Shown piece after piece: positions 26,082 through 35,964 of a stretch of DNA of 64,000 nt. The notes beneath the pieces are model-generated. The model worked only from the letters and a program-made list of their open reading frames with translations. It was not told the DNA's origin and did no database searches. The first letter of the stretch is position 1; each line of letters opens with the position of its first letter. The DNA is taken from the NCBI RefSeq assembly GCF_003852405.1, contig NZ_QAJM01000001.1, forward strand, positions 1 through 64,000, in the 5' to 3' direction. The DNA is from Pseudomonas sp. KBW05 (GTDB lineage Bacteria > Pseudomonadota > Gammaproteobacteria > Pseudomonadales > Pseudomonadaceae). The translations under genes and the position numbers were made by a program.

Positions 26082-27212
26082 ATGAGCACGGAGTTTTTCT
26101 GGCGGTTGCCCCTGGGCACCGACGGCCAGCAACTGAGTACAGACCTGCACAACCGCGGCAGCTTCAACCGCAGCCCTGGGCATATCGCGCCAGGCCATCG
26201 GCCCAACGGCGAGCCGGATGGCTTCACCTACATCGACTACATCGCGCAGGTGGCCAAGGCCGCCGAGCTGGCCGGCTTCGAAGGTGCGTTGTTGCCCACC
26301 GGCCCGGAGCCGTGGATCGTCGCCGCGGCGCTGGCCCGCGAGACCCGGCGCATTCGTTTCCTGGTGGCGTTCCAGGCCACGTGGACCCTGCCCGCCTACG
26401 CCGCGCAGCAGGCCGCGATCCTGCAACACCTGAGCCACGGGCGCCTGGACTGGAACATCATCACCGGCGGCAACCCGGCCAGCCAGCGCGCCCAGGGCGA
26501 TTTCCTCGAACATGACCAGCGCTACCGGCGCACCGGCGAATTTCTCGACATCATTCAGGGCCTGTGGGAGCACGAGACGTTCTCCTATGAGGGCCAGGTC
26601 TACCAGCTGGAGAACGGTTCACTGCCCCCCGGCCTGCGCGCCGAACGCAAACCCGGCGTGTACTTTTCCGGCTTCTCCGAGCCTGCGCTGGACGTCGCCG
26701 CCAAGCACGCCGACGTGTACCTGAACTGGGCCGAGCCGTTGGACAAGCTCCAGCCGCACATGGACCGGGTTCGCGAGCGCGCCGCGCAACAAGGCCGCGA
26801 AGTGCGCTTCGGCCTGCGTGTGGACTTGTTCGCCCGGGAAACCGAAGAAGCCGCCTGGCGCGACTTGCGTCGCCAGTTCGACGCCGTGGGCAATCGCGGC
26901 AGCAACGAGGCCAAGGCCTTTGTCGGCGGCTCGGATTCGGTGGGCGCCGCACGCCAGACCGCCTATCACCAGAATGTCGACCGCTTTGAAGACCTGATTA
27001 TCGGCCCCAACCTGTGGGCCGGCTTTGCCAAGGCCAAGCCCGGCCCCACCGTGGGCCTGGTAGGCAGCCATGAAAACGTCGCCGAACGCCTGGCCGAGTA
27101 CCGTGACGCGGGTTTCTCGACCTTTATCCTCGCCAGCAACCCACACCTGGAAGAAGCCCTGCGCATCGGCCAGGAAGTATTGCCGCTGGTGCAAGACCGC
27201 CCTTCGCGCTGA
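26082..27212 (+). CDS. SsuD-like FMN-dependent monooxygenase (1 of 3)
   Basis: This 376-residue bacterial-luciferase-like (LLM class) protein is closest in pattern to alkanesulfonate monooxygenases: GFTYIDYIAQVAKAAELAGFEGALLPTG, RLDWNIITGGN, VGSHENVAERLAEYRDAGFSTFILASNPHLEEAL. Such enzymes use reduced FMN and O2 to cleave a C-S bond and release sulfite, and they need a separate flavin reductase. The ATG at 26082 has a GGGAG site; the frame upstream overlaps the promoter. It is followed after 11 bases by the DszB-like gene, so the pair is probably one transcript ending at the terminator at 28304. Confidence 0.88.
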   Translation: MSTEFFWRLPLGTDGQQLSTDLHNRGSFNRSPGHIAPGHRPNGEPDGFTYIDYIAQVAKAAELAGFEGALLPTGPEPWIVAAALARETRRIRFLVAFQATWTLPAYAAQQAAILQHLSHGRLDWNIITGGNPASQRAQGDFLEHDQRYRRTGEFLDIIQGLWEHETFSYEGQVYQLENGSLPPGLRAERKPGVYFSGFSEPALDVAAKHADVYLNWAEPLDKLQPHMDRVRERAAQQGREVRFGLRVDLFARETEEAAWRDLRRQFDAVGNRGSNEAKAFVGGSDSVGAARQTAYHQNVDRFEDLIIGPNLWAGFAKAKPGPTVGLVGSHENVAERLAEYRDAGFSTFILASNPHLEEALRIGQEVLPLVQDRPSR

Positions 27213-27223
27213 ACAGGATGACC

Positions 27224-28285
27224 ATGAGCACACCTTCTCTCGACACCCTCTGGTACACCCACAGCCCGGTGCCGACCGGCCTCGGCATCGCTGTGGAATC
27301 AGGGCGCCTGGCCGAGGCGTTCCTGCCTTCGGGCACCAATATCCAGGCCCTGCGCGAGTCCAGCGAGCGGGATATCCGCGAAGCCCATTACGACCATCAC
27401 CTGCCCAATTCCGTGCGCCACGGCGGCAACATTCCGGCGATCTGGGCCTACGCCAACGGCGGCGACACGCGCCTGCTGGGGTTGTCGTGGAGCGACGAAG
27501 TGCAGTTGATCCTGACCACCGTTGAAAGCGGGGTCAAAACCGTGCGCGACCTCAAGCACCGCCGCTTCGGCATCCCCAAGTGGGCCAACGTGCAGATCGA
27601 CTTCACCCGCGCCCAAGCCCTGCGCGGCCTGGAAAATGCGCTGAAACTGGAAGGCATGAGCGTCAGCGACGTGGACCTGGTGGACTACCCCTACGGCGGC
27701 ACCTACAGCGATGAACAGATGCGCCACGTCCACGGCGCCCAGGTGTCGTTCGGTTTCAACCGCGCGCAACGGCGCAACAACGAGCTGATCGGCCTGCTGC
27801 GCGGCGACATCGACGCGATCTTTCTCAAGGGCGCCCACGCCGTGCAACTGGCTGCCGAGTTCGGCCTGCATGTGGTGATCGACACCGGCTCCCACCCCGA
27901 CCCGATGATCCGTTCCAACAACGGCACGCCGCGCACACTCACCGTGGACGGGCATTTGCGCGAGCATCACTTCGACGCCGCGAAAACCATCGTCGACTGC
28001 GTGCTGCGCGCCGAGCAATGGGCCTGGGCCAACCCCGAGAAGACCCGCCAGTTCCTCGCCCGCGAACTCAACACCAGCGAGTACTGGGTGGCCACGGCCT
28101 ATGGCGAAGATGCCCATCGGCGCCTGCGCACCATGCTCGATGAACAGTCGATCCTGGCGTTGCAGGACTTCACCGATTTCCTCCATCGCTGGCAGTTCAT
28201 CCCACGGCGTTTCGATGTGCGTGACTGGATTGATTTCAGCGTGCTGGAAAGTGTCCTCGGTGCCACTTCACGCTTGTCCGTCTAG
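27224..28285 (+). CDS. DszB-like sulfinate desulfinase homologue with Ser at the Cys position
   Basis: This 353-residue protein has the periplasmic-binding fold of nitrate/sulfonate-binding proteins but no signal peptide, so it is cytoplasmic. The N-terminus DTLWYTHSPVPTG parallels the catalytic segment of DszB, the 2'-hydroxybiphenyl-2-sulfinate desulfinase. The DszB His/Arg pair ten residues apart is kept here as His55 and Arg65, in HYDHHLPNSVRHGGNIPA. The DszB nucleophile Cys is Ser14 here, whereas the paralogue at 47987-49036 has Cys20. It may be a desulfinase variant, a desulfinase-fold enzyme with other chemistry, or a binding protein. It follows monooxygenase 1 by 11 bases. The ATG at 27224 is preferred over 27218 for ribosome-site spacing. 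Confidence 0.72.
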   Translation: MSTPSLDTLWYTHSPVPTGLGIAVESGRLAEAFLPSGTNIQALRESSERDIREAHYDHHLPNSVRHGGNIPAIWAYANGGDTRLLGLSWSDEVQLILTTVESGVKTVRDLKHRRFGIPKWANVQIDFTRAQALRGLENALKLEGMSVSDVDLVDYPYGGTYSDEQMRHVHGAQVSFGFNRAQRRNNELIGLLRGDIDAIFLKGAHAVQLAAEFGLHVVIDTGSHPDPMIRSNNGTPRTLTVDGHLREHHFDAAKTIVDCVLRAEQWAWANPEKTRQFLARELNTSEYWVATAYGEDAHRRLRTMLDEQSILALQDFTDFLHRWQFIPRRFDVRDWIDFSVLESVLGATSRLSV

Positions 28286-28303
28286 TTTCATGTCGCGCAC
28301 CTT

Positions 28304-28326
28304 GGCCGGCTTGCCGGCCTTTTTTT
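28304..28326 (+). terminator. Rho-independent terminator
   Basis: GGCCGGC and GCCGGCC form a perfect seven-pair stem with a TT loop and are followed by seven T. It starts 18 bases past the stop of the DszB-like gene and closes the monooxygenase 1 operon. Confidence 0.9.
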
Positions 28327-28368
28327 CGCCCATGGAAAAGCCCGCCTGCTCACCCGCAAACAGCCCCT

Positions 28369-28395
28369 TGCTGACCGGCTGCTGCTGGGGCAGCA
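28369..28395. promoter_or_regulatory. TGCTG/CAGCA activator-site cluster B
   Basis: TTGCTGACCG is followed by TGCTG-GGG-CAGCA (28383-28395). The stretch TGCTGACCGGCTGCTG is almost the same as TGCTGACCGACTGCTG in cluster A. It lies about 50 bases upstream of the sigma-54 promoter of the TonB receptor gene. Confidence 0.6.
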
Positions 28396-28446
28396 ACACC
28401 TTGCGCAAATACAAATAAAATCCTTAATTATCAACAATATAAAACT

Positions 28447-28462
28447 TGGCACAGGCCCTGCT
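28447..28462 (+). promoter_or_regulatory. Sigma-54 promoter for TonB receptor 1
   Basis: TGGCACAGGCCCTGCT has a perfect -24 box, one change in the -12 box and GG-N10-GC spacing. It lies 90 bases before the ATG at 28553. Confidence 0.72.
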
Positions 28463-28552
28463 ATAGCGCTGTAGCTTTCAAGGTTTGCAGCGCACTTAAA
28501 AGACAACTTAAGCAGACCGAAAAGTACCAGCACCATTACTTTCGGAGGGGTT

Positions 28553-30793
28553 ATGTACCGCATCAACAGGATCACCCACAGCCTATGGCTGGCCACGGCA
28601 TTGACCGGCACGCTGCACAGCCTGCCCGCAATGGCACAGGAACAAACGCCCGCCGCCGACGACAGCGCGCCCACCCTCAAGTCGGTGACGGTCACCGCCC
28701 AGCGCCGCGAAGAAAGCGTGCAGGACATCGCCAACGCGGTCAGCGCCGTGTCCGGCGAAAGCCTCGGCCAGACCGGCACCGACTACATCGGCAAGGCCCT
28801 CAAGTTCGTGCCCAACGCCCAGGCCAACAACCCGGACGGCGATGCACGGCCGCGCTGGTACATTCGCGGCGTGGGCACTGGCGACCAGGGCGCCGCCACG
28901 GTGTTCCCGGTGGGCGTGTACGTCGACGATGTGTACCTCAACGCGCCGCTGGCCGGCGGCGACCCGCTGTTCGACCTGGACCGCATCGAGATCCTGCGCG
29001 GCCCGCAAGGCACGCTGTATGGCAAGAACACCACCGGTGGCGCGGTGAACATCCTGACCAAAAAACCGAGCTTTGAGAACGACGGCTACGCCACCCTCGG
29101 CTACGGCAGCAAGAACGAGAAAATCGTCAATGGCGCCATCGGCGGCACCCTGGTGGAAGACCGCCTGGCCGCGCGCGTCTCGCTGTATTCCAAGGAGCGC
29201 GACGGCTTTATCAAGAACGTCTATGACGACAAGGATTACGACCGCGTCGACAACAAAGCCGTGCGCCTGCAATTCCTCGCCAAGCTCAACCCCGACCTCA
29301 CCGCACTGTGGACCCTGCACGACAGCCAGACCCGCGGCACCGCAGCGGGCCTGTTGCCGGTGGGCAGCTTCCCCTGGCTGGGCGGCTATAACCGCAGCAA
29401 CCCGGACCGGCGTTACATCGACAGCAACGTCGACAATAAATCGAAGATCGAACACGCCGGCACGGCCCTGACCCTCAACTACGACCTGGGCGACTACCGC
29501 CTCACCTCGATCAGCGCCTACGACGAAACCAAGCAACGCAGCATCAGCGATGATGACCTGTCGCCGGTGGAAAGCGGGCGCAACTACACCAATAACCGCT
29601 GGCGCCAGTACTCCCAGGAATTCCGTGTTGCCTCGCCCACCAGCGAGACCCTGCGCTGGATCCTCGGCACGCACTTCTTCCACGAAGACCTGCAAAGCGC
29701 CGGTGCCACCTCGGCCTTGCCGGATGAAGGCGCGTCCGAGGCCAGCTATACCGGCACCTCATTCAGCCATAAAAACACCAGCTACGCGTTGTTCGGCAAC
29801 CTGGCCTACGACTTCACCGACCAGTTCACCGTTACCGGCGGCCTGCGTTGGACCCGCGAGAAAAAAGCCATCGACCTGGACCTGGTACAAACCACCGGCA
29901 GCAACTTCAACGGCGACTGGTGGGACTCGGGCTCCCTGCAAAACCCGGTGGACGTGACCGGCGCCGGCATCACCACCAACGGCAATGCCAAGCGCAACAA
30001 GACCTGGAGCGCGGTGACCTACGACCTGACTCCGGAATACCGCATCAACGACAACCTGCGGGTGTATGCCCGTTATGCCAAGGGCTTCCGCTCGGGGGCG
30101 TTCAACACCGGTTTGTCCAGCAGCCTGGAGCAGTTGAGCACGGTGCAGCCGGAAACCCTCAATTCCTACGAACTGGGGCTCAAGTCCGAGTGGTTCAACG
30201 GTCGGGTACACGCCAACGCCAACGTCTTCTACTACGACTACAAGGACATGCAGGTCAGCGCTACCACCACCACCGCCAGCGGCAGCCTGGTGTCGTTGCT
30301 CACCAATGGCGCCGAAGGCACGGCGCGTGGTGCGGAGTTCGAACTGGAAGCCCAGGCCACCGACAACCTGCACCTGCAACTGGCCGCCTCGGTGTTTTCC
30401 AGCGAGTTCACCGGCGACCTGTGGAAAGGCAACAGCTTTATCCGCGCGCCACGCCACACCTACGCGCTGGGCGCCGACTACCGGTTCCCGCTGGATATTC
30501 CAGGCGCCCTGGTCCTGGGCGGCGACCTGCGTTACCAGAGCAAGGAGTACTTCATCTCGGCGTACCAGCAGTCGCAGTGGACCTGGCTCAACCAGGGTGG
30601 CTACACCGTCAGCAATGCGCACCTGAGCTACACCACCGCCGATGAGAAGTACAACATCACCGGCTTCGTCAATAACCTCACCGACAAGCAGTACCAGAAC
30701 CACGGCATCTCCCTCAACCGTGGCAGCGCGCCGTATTGGGCATCGTTCGGTGACCCGCGCACCGCCGGTGTGACCGTGACGGCGAAGTTCTGA
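28553..30793 (+). CDS. TonB-dependent outer-membrane receptor (1 of 2)
   Basis: This 746-residue outer-membrane receptor has a signal peptide (residues 1-28, cleaved near AMAQE). A TonB-box-like segment (KSVTVTAQRREES) follows, then the plug domain (YIRGVGTGDQGAATVFPVGVYVDDVYLNAPL, EILRGPQGTLYGKNTTGGAVN) and a 22-strand barrel ending in an aromatic residue (VTVTAKF). It takes up a bulky ligand with energy from TonB. It is a clear paralogue of the receptor at 45748-47982. The upstream sigma-54 promoter and TGCTG sites, and the sulfur genes around it, suggest uptake of an organosulfur compound rather than a siderophore. An MFS gene follows after two bases. Confidence 0.9.
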   Translation: MYRINRITHSLWLATALTGTLHSLPAMAQEQTPAADDSAPTLKSVTVTAQRREESVQDIANAVSAVSGESLGQTGTDYIGKALKFVPNAQANNPDGDARPRWYIRGVGTGDQGAATVFPVGVYVDDVYLNAPLAGGDPLFDLDRIEILRGPQGTLYGKNTTGGAVNILTKKPSFENDGYATLGYGSKNEKIVNGAIGGTLVEDRLAARVSLYSKERDGFIKNVYDDKDYDRVDNKAVRLQFLAKLNPDLTALWTLHDSQTRGTAAGLLPVGSFPWLGGYNRSNPDRRYIDSNVDNKSKIEHAGTALTLNYDLGDYRLTSISAYDETKQRSISDDDLSPVESGRNYTNNRWRQYSQEFRVASPTSETLRWILGTHFFHEDLQSAGATSALPDEGASEASYTGTSFSHKNTSYALFGNLAYDFTDQFTVTGGLRWTREKKAIDLDLVQTTGSNFNGDWWDSGSLQNPVDVTGAGITTNGNAKRNKTWSAVTYDLTPEYRINDNLRVYARYAKGFRSGAFNTGLSSSLEQLSTVQPETLNSYELGLKSEWFNGRVHANANVFYYDYKDMQVSATTTTASGSLVSLLTNGAEGTARGAEFELEAQATDNLHLQLAASVFSSEFTGDLWKGNSFIRAPRHTYALGADYRFPLDIPGALVLGGDLRYQSKEYFISAYQQSQWTWLNQGGYTVSNAHLSYTTADEKYNITGFVNNLTDKQYQNHGISLNRGSAPYWASFGDPRTAGVTVTAKF

Positions 30794-30795
30794 GG

Positions 30796-31977
30796 ATGCC
30801 CGTGAAGACCTCGCGCCCGGGATTCCTGGTCAACTTCATGCTGCTGGCCACGTTCAGCGGCGCCACCATCGGCATGGCCAAGATCGTCACCACCTTGTAC
30901 GCCCTGTCGTTGGGGGCGAACGCCATGCAGGTGGGGATTATCTCGGCGATGGAATCCTTGGGGATGGTGTTTCTCACCCTGCCTGCGGGTTTCGTGATCG
31001 CCCGCTATGGCGCCAAGCCGATCTACTTTGCGTCGAGCCTTGGCCCGATGCTGGTCAACCTGCTGATCCCGCTATTCAGCGGTTGGCTGTGGCTGGCGCT
31101 GGCGCAGTGGCTGATCGGGTTGTTCATCCCGTTTCGCATCGTGGCGATGAACAGCGCCTTCCTGCGCGAACTCAAGCACCTGGGGCTGAGCAAGGCCGGC
31201 TGGTACCGCGGCGCCTTGACCCTGGGCCTGGGCTTGCTGGGGCCGCTGCTGGGCAACCAGTTCAGCGGCGAGGGCCAGTTTCACTGGGCGTTTGTGCTGA
31301 TCAGCCTGTGCTTTGGCGCGATGGCGGTGTACAGCCTGAGCTTCTGGGAAGGTGAACCGCCCAGCGAGCGCGCGCCTGCGCTCAACCTGGCGGACATGTT
31401 CAGCGAAGCCCGTGGGCTACTGGGGCATCGAGAGATCCGCGAGCCGTGCGCCATGGAGGCGCTGAACAGCGCGACCACCTCGGTGTTCAGCACCTTCATC
31501 ATCCTCTATGCGCTACAGGAGGCGGGCCTGTCTCAGGACCGTGCGGTGGCGTTGGTGGTGATTGAAGGGATCGGCGCGGTGCTGGCGCTGTTTGGCCTGG
31601 GGTACGCGCTGCGTCACCTCAGCCAGGGCTTGGCCTATGGCGTGAGCCTGCTGTTTGGCATAGCGGCGCTGCTGCTGATCGGGCTGAGTCGGGACTTTGT
31701 CTGGCTAGCCCTGGCGGGGGTTCTGCTGAGCCTTGCGGCCGCCGCGTTGCACCTGCTGAACATGAACCAACTCAGCCAGCAGGTACAGGACAAGAGCAAG
31801 GTGTCGGGGCTGTTCCAGCTCGCCTCCATGGCCGGCGGTTTTGTCGGAGCCATGGCGGGCGGTGTGATCAGTTACCTGATCGGCCTCGGCCCTCTGTTTA
31901 TGTGCTGGGCGCTGCTGATCCTGGTGATCGCGGCGACCTGGTATACGGCACGGCGCCACGTGCCGGTCGCGGCCTGA
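30796..31977 (+). CDS. MFS transporter
   Basis: This 393-residue, twelve-helix MFS protein starts two bases after the TonB receptor gene and must share its transcript. Visible features are an opening helix LVNFMLLATFSGATIGMAKIVTTLYALSLGANAMQVG, a GFVIARYGAKPIYFAS loop between helices 2 and 3, and a central loop near residue 195. I cannot assign a subfamily. It may carry the receptor's ligand across the inner membrane or export a product. The C-terminus ends where activator cluster C begins. Confidence 0.83.
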   Translation: MPVKTSRPGFLVNFMLLATFSGATIGMAKIVTTLYALSLGANAMQVGIISAMESLGMVFLTLPAGFVIARYGAKPIYFASSLGPMLVNLLIPLFSGWLWLALAQWLIGLFIPFRIVAMNSAFLRELKHLGLSKAGWYRGALTLGLGLLGPLLGNQFSGEGQFHWAFVLISLCFGAMAVYSLSFWEGEPPSERAPALNLADMFSEARGLLGHREIREPCAMEALNSATTSVFSTFIILYALQEAGLSQDRAVALVVIEGIGAVLALFGLGYALRHLSQGLAYGVSLLFGIAALLLIGLSRDFVWLALAGVLLSLAAAALHLLNMNQLSQQVQDKSKVSGLFQLASMAGGFVGAMAGGVISYLIGLGPLFMCWALLILVIAATWYTARRHVPVAA

Positions 31978-32015
31978 CTGCTGCTGTAGCAGCAGTGCAC
32001 CAGCAACGCGTTGCC
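31977..32015. promoter_or_regulatory. TGCTG/CAGCA activator-site cluster C
   Basis: A 20-base near-perfect palindrome (31977-31996) contains TGCTG-TAG-CAGCA (31982-31994). CAGCA-N5-TTGCC follows (32001-32015). It lies about 75 bases upstream of the sigma-54 promoter of the ABC operon. Confidence 0.6.
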
Positions 32016-32068
32016 CTTGCAGCAGCGCGGCTGCCCTCCTTCACCCGTGTTTGCCGGGCCTTGGGCCT

Positions 32069-32084
32069 TGGCATACAAGCTGCA
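32069..32084 (+). promoter_or_regulatory. Sigma-54 promoter for the SsuC/SsuB-like operon
   Basis: TGGCATACAAGCTGCA keeps GG-N10-GC and the -24 TGGCAY and -12 CTGCA boxes. It lies 36 bases before the ATG at 32120. Confidence 0.68.
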
Positions 32085-32119
32085 CTAATCGCCTGAAGCA
32101 GACTGATAAGAGTATCCCC

Positions 32120-32902
32120 ATGCCCCAACCCTCACTGCCGGCGCTTGCGTCCCGGCTCTCTTGGCTTATTTCGCCGCTGGCCTTGCTTGCCCTGTGGGCC
32201 GGCGTCGCGGCGGCCGGGGTATTCCCCCGGCAGTTGCTGGTGCCGCCCGCCCAGGTGTGGCGCACCTTTGAACTGCTGCTGGCAAATGGCGAACTGCTGG
32301 ACCACTTGCTCACCAGCCTCGGCCGCCTGGGCTGGGGTCTGGCCATTGGTGCAGCGAGCGGGCTGCTGTTCGGCTTGCTGATGGGGTTGTCGAAAACCAT
32401 GGAAGCCTATTGCGGGCCGCTGTTCCATAGCCTGCGGCAGATCCCCAGCCTGGCCTTGATTCCTTTGCTGGTGCTGGTGTTCGGCATCGATGAAATTTTC
32501 AAGATCGTCATCGTTGCCGAGGCCGCGTTTTTTCCGCTGGCGTTGGCCACCAGCCAGGGCGTCAAGGGCATTCCCCGCAGCTATTTCGAGGTGGCGGCGG
32601 TGTATCGCCTGCCCTGGCTGAGCCTGGTCAGGGCGGTGGCGCTGCCAGCCGTGACGCCGCAGATGGTCACCGGCCTGCGCATCGGCCTGACCCGCGCCTG
32701 GGTGGTGCTGATCGCCGCCGAACTGCTGGCGGCCGACAGCGGCCTGGGGCAGATGATCGAGATGGCGCGGCAGATGTTGCGCATCGACGTGGTGATGGTC
32801 GGCATCGTGGTCACCGGCCTGGTCGGCTTCGCCCTCGACTGGTCCCTACGTCGCCTTGAGCGCCGCTTGCAACGCTGGCAACCGACGCGGGTGGTGCCAT
32901 GA
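32120..32902 (+). CDS. SsuC/TauC-like ABC permease (first)
   Basis: This 260-residue inner-membrane permease of the sulfonate/nitrate/taurine (NitT/TauT) ABC family has about six helices. The conserved cytoplasmic EAA loop reads YFEVAAVYRLPWLSLVRAVALPAVTPQMVTGLRIGLTRAW. The ATG at 32120 is chosen because the longer frame crosses the promoter. The stop overlaps the next permease start as ATGA. An unusual point is that a second, different permease follows, so the transporter is probably a heterodimer. Confidence 0.88.
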   Translation: MPQPSLPALASRLSWLISPLALLALWAGVAAAGVFPRQLLVPPAQVWRTFELLLANGELLDHLLTSLGRLGWGLAIGAASGLLFGLLMGLSKTMEAYCGPLFHSLRQIPSLALIPLLVLVFGIDEIFKIVIVAEAAFFPLALATSQGVKGIPRSYFEVAAVYRLPWLSLVRAVALPAVTPQMVTGLRIGLTRAWVVLIAAELLAADSGLGQMIEMARQMLRIDVVMVGIVVTGLVGFALDWSLRRLERRLQRWQPTRVVP

Positions 32903-33654
32903 AGCGCCTGTTGCACCACACCCGTGGCGCGCTGCTGCCCCTGCTGTTGCTGGCCGCCTGGGAATATGCCTCGCGCCAGGGTGCCAGCGGCGCGTACGCC
33001 GTGGTGCCGTTGGCGCAGGTGGTGGCTGGCTTGGTGGAGATTGTCGGCAACGGCGAGCTGCTGACCAACCTGCTCGCCAGCCTGCTGCGCACCAGCCAGG
33101 GCCTGCTGTTTGGCGTGCTTGCCGGGACCGTGCTTGGCGCCAGCATGGCGTTGTCCGCGTGGGGCGAGCGCTTGATTGCACCGCTGTTCCATAGCCTGCG
33201 GCAAGTGCCGATGCTCGCCTGGATTCCCTTGATCGCGCTGTGGTTCGGCAACGGCGAAAGCTCCAAGGTGCTGATCATCGCCCTCGCCGCCAGCTACCCG
33301 ATGGCCCTCAACACCTTCGAAGGCTTGCGCCAGGTGGACGCGCGCCACCTGGAAGTCGCCCAGGCCCTGGTCCTCAACCGCCGCCAACGTTTTGCCCTGG
33401 TGCTGCTGCCGTCGGCACTGCCAAGCCTGTGTACCGGCGTGCTGCAAGCGATTGCCTTCGCCTGGGTCACAGCGGTGGGCAGCGAACTGTTCCTCTCTGC
33501 CGGCCCCGGGCTGGGCAACCTGATGATGAATGCCGAAGCCGGCGCGCGCATGGAGATCATCTTGCTGTGCGTGATCAGCATTGCCGCCCTGGGCTACGGC
33601 ATGAGCCTGTTATTCACCTGCCTGAGCCGCTACCTGCTGCGCTGGCGCCCCTGA
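32899..33654 (+). CDS. SsuC/TauC-like ABC permease (second)
   Basis: This 251-residue NitT/TauT-family permease is about the same length as the first but clearly divergent in sequence. Its EAA-type loop reads HLEVAQALVLNRRQRFALVLLPSALPSLCTGVLQAIAFAWVT. It is translationally coupled to the first permease by a four-base overlap and is followed after 17 bases by the ATPase gene. It probably forms the transmembrane pore together with the first permease. The substrate is inferred to be a sulfonate-like anion from the surrounding monooxygenases. Confidence 0.88.
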   Translation: MKRLLHHTRGALLPLLLLAAWEYASRQGASGAYAVVPLAQVVAGLVEIVGNGELLTNLLASLLRTSQGLLFGVLAGTVLGASMALSAWGERLIAPLFHSLRQVPMLAWIPLIALWFGNGESSKVLIIALAASYPMALNTFEGLRQVDARHLEVAQALVLNRRQRFALVLLPSALPSLCTGVLQAIAFAWVTAVGSELFLSAGPGLGNLMMNAEAGARMEIILLCVISIAALGYGMSLLFTCLSRYLLRWRP

Positions 33655-33671
33655 TTCTGGAAGGCTTGGAC

Positions 33672-34475
33672 ATGACTGCAATCGCACCGGACATTGTTTC
33701 CCTGACACCCCACATCCTGCCCGGCGCCCTTGAAATCAAAGGGCTGAGCAAGGACTACAACCTCAAGGGCCAGCGCCTGGCCGTGCTCGATGGCATCGAC
33801 CTGACGGTTGCCCCCGGCGAGTTTGTCAGCATCGTCGGCCCCAGTGGCTGCGGCAAATCCACCTTGCTGCGCTTGATCCTCGGCCTGGACAACGACTACA
33901 GCGGTCAGATCCTCCTCGACGGCCAACCCGTGACCGGCACCAGCCTCGACCGTGGCATCGTGTTCCAGGACCATCGTTTATTCCCGTGGATGACCGTCAG
34001 CCAGAACATCGCCCTCGCCCTGAAAAACCACCGCCTGAGCGCCAAGGCCAAGCAGCAGTTGGTGGACGAGCACATCGCCAAGGTCAACCTCGAAGGCTTT
34101 GCCGACGCCTACCCGCACCAACTCTCCGGCGGCATGGCCCAACGCGCCGCCATCGCCCGCGCGTTGATCAACACGCCAAAAGTGCTGTTGCTCGACGAAC
34201 CCCTGGGCGCCCTGGATGCCCTGACCCGGGTATACCTGCAACAGGAACTGCAACGCATCTGGGTCAAGCAGCGGTGCACGGTCATCATGGTCACCCATGA
34301 CATCGAAGAGGCGCTGTACCTGGGGGATCGGGTGATCGTGATGCAGGCGCATCCGGGCAAGATTCGGCGGGAGATTGCGGTGGGTTTGCCCCATCCGAGA
34401 GATCATCTGTCGCCAGAGTTGCATGGGTTGAAGGCGCAGTTGCGCGCCGAGTTGCTAGGGGAACATCAGGCCTGA
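33672..34475 (+). CDS. SsuB/TauB-like ABC ATPase
   Basis: This 267-residue ATPase energises the two permeases. Walker A (VGPSGCGKSTLL), the Q-loop region (GIVFQDHRLFPWMT), the signature (LSGGMAQRAAIARAL), Walker B (VLLLDEPLGALD) and the H-loop (VMVTHDIEEAL) are all present. The pattern is that of the NitT/TauT/SsuB group. The ATG at 33672 is the start that gives a normal length; the longer open frame upstream overlaps the permease gene. A REPIN follows the stop. The likely partner binding protein is encoded at 37311. Confidence 0.93.
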   Translation: MTAIAPDIVSLTPHILPGALEIKGLSKDYNLKGQRLAVLDGIDLTVAPGEFVSIVGPSGCGKSTLLRLILGLDNDYSGQILLDGQPVTGTSLDRGIVFQDHRLFPWMTVSQNIALALKNHRLSAKAKQQLVDEHIAKVNLEGFADAYPHQLSGGMAQRAAIARALINTPKVLLLDEPLGALDALTRVYLQQELQRIWVKQRCTVIMVTHDIEEALYLGDRVIVMQAHPGKIRREIAVGLPHPRDHLSPELHGLKAQLRAELLGEHQA

Positions 34476-34504
34476 CACATACAAAAATGTGGGAGCTGGC
34501 TTGT

Positions 34505-34591
34505 GTGGGAGCGGGCTTGCTCGCGAATGCGGAGTATCAGTCACCTATATTTCGACTGATCCACCGCATTCGCGAGCAAGCCCGCTCCCAC
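34505..34591. repeat. REPIN (inverted REP pair) 1
   Basis: Two perfectly complementary 28-base arms (34505-34532 and 34564-34591) flank a 31-base loop. A further partial end lies just before (34489-34500). The arms are identical to those of the element at 42136-42222. It lies between convergent genes and could slow or end transcription from both sides. Confidence 0.93.
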
Positions 34592-34629
34592 AGGGGATGG
34601 TGTTGAGTCAGGCCGTAAGCGTGCGCCTG

Positions 34630-35697
<1,068 letters not shown>

Positions 35698-35809
35698 CTT
35701 ACGGTCCTGTTTCCAAAGTACTTGGGCGCCATAGTGAACCAAGCCGCATAGATAAAATAATTATTAATTGGCATTTGAATATTCCAATAAAACATATGAG
35801 ATTCACTGC

Positions 35810-35855
35810 TGCTGGAGCAGCAATCCATCAGCAATCGGTCGCTGCTGATTCAGCA
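35810..35855. promoter_or_regulatory. TGCTG/CAGCA activator-site cluster D
   Basis: Two TGCTG-N3-CAGCA sites (35810-35822 and 35843-35855) lie between the activator gene and the M20 operon, about 53 bases from the sigma-54 promoter at 35908. An extra CAGCA lies between them. It is the densest cluster of the set and lies next to the regulator gene itself. Confidence 0.62.
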
Positions 35856-35907
35856 AAAGCCCAGTCGAAAACGCCGTAAAACCCCGAGAACAGGGGATGT
35901 GGGCGGC

Positions 35908-35923
35908 TGGCATGCATTCTGCG
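35908..35923 (+). promoter_or_regulatory. Sigma-54 promoter for the M20-SsuA-SsuD-Dpp operon
   Basis: TGGCATGCATTCTGCG has GG-N10-GC spacing and a good -24 box; the last base of the -12 box is off consensus. It lies 42 bases before the ATG at 35965. Confidence 0.62.
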
Positions 35924-35964
35924 TTGTCCCTCGGCATTCGTCGTTTGAACCCCGAGGCTTTTGC

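Noticed and set aside
27224-28285. Ordinary ABC substrate-binding protein call for the DszB-like genes
   Set aside because: Neither protein has a signal peptide, and both keep the DszB His/Arg spacing and the RxGG turn, so a cytoplasmic desulfinase-like role fits better.
34489-34592. CRISPR-like repeat
   Set aside because: The repeats are inverted, only two arms occur and there are no spacers or cas genes; this is a REPIN.
35767-35785. Possible sigma-54 promoter TGGCATTTGAATATTC
   Set aside because: The -24 box is present, but ten bases after GG the sequence is TT, not GC, so the -12 element is missing.
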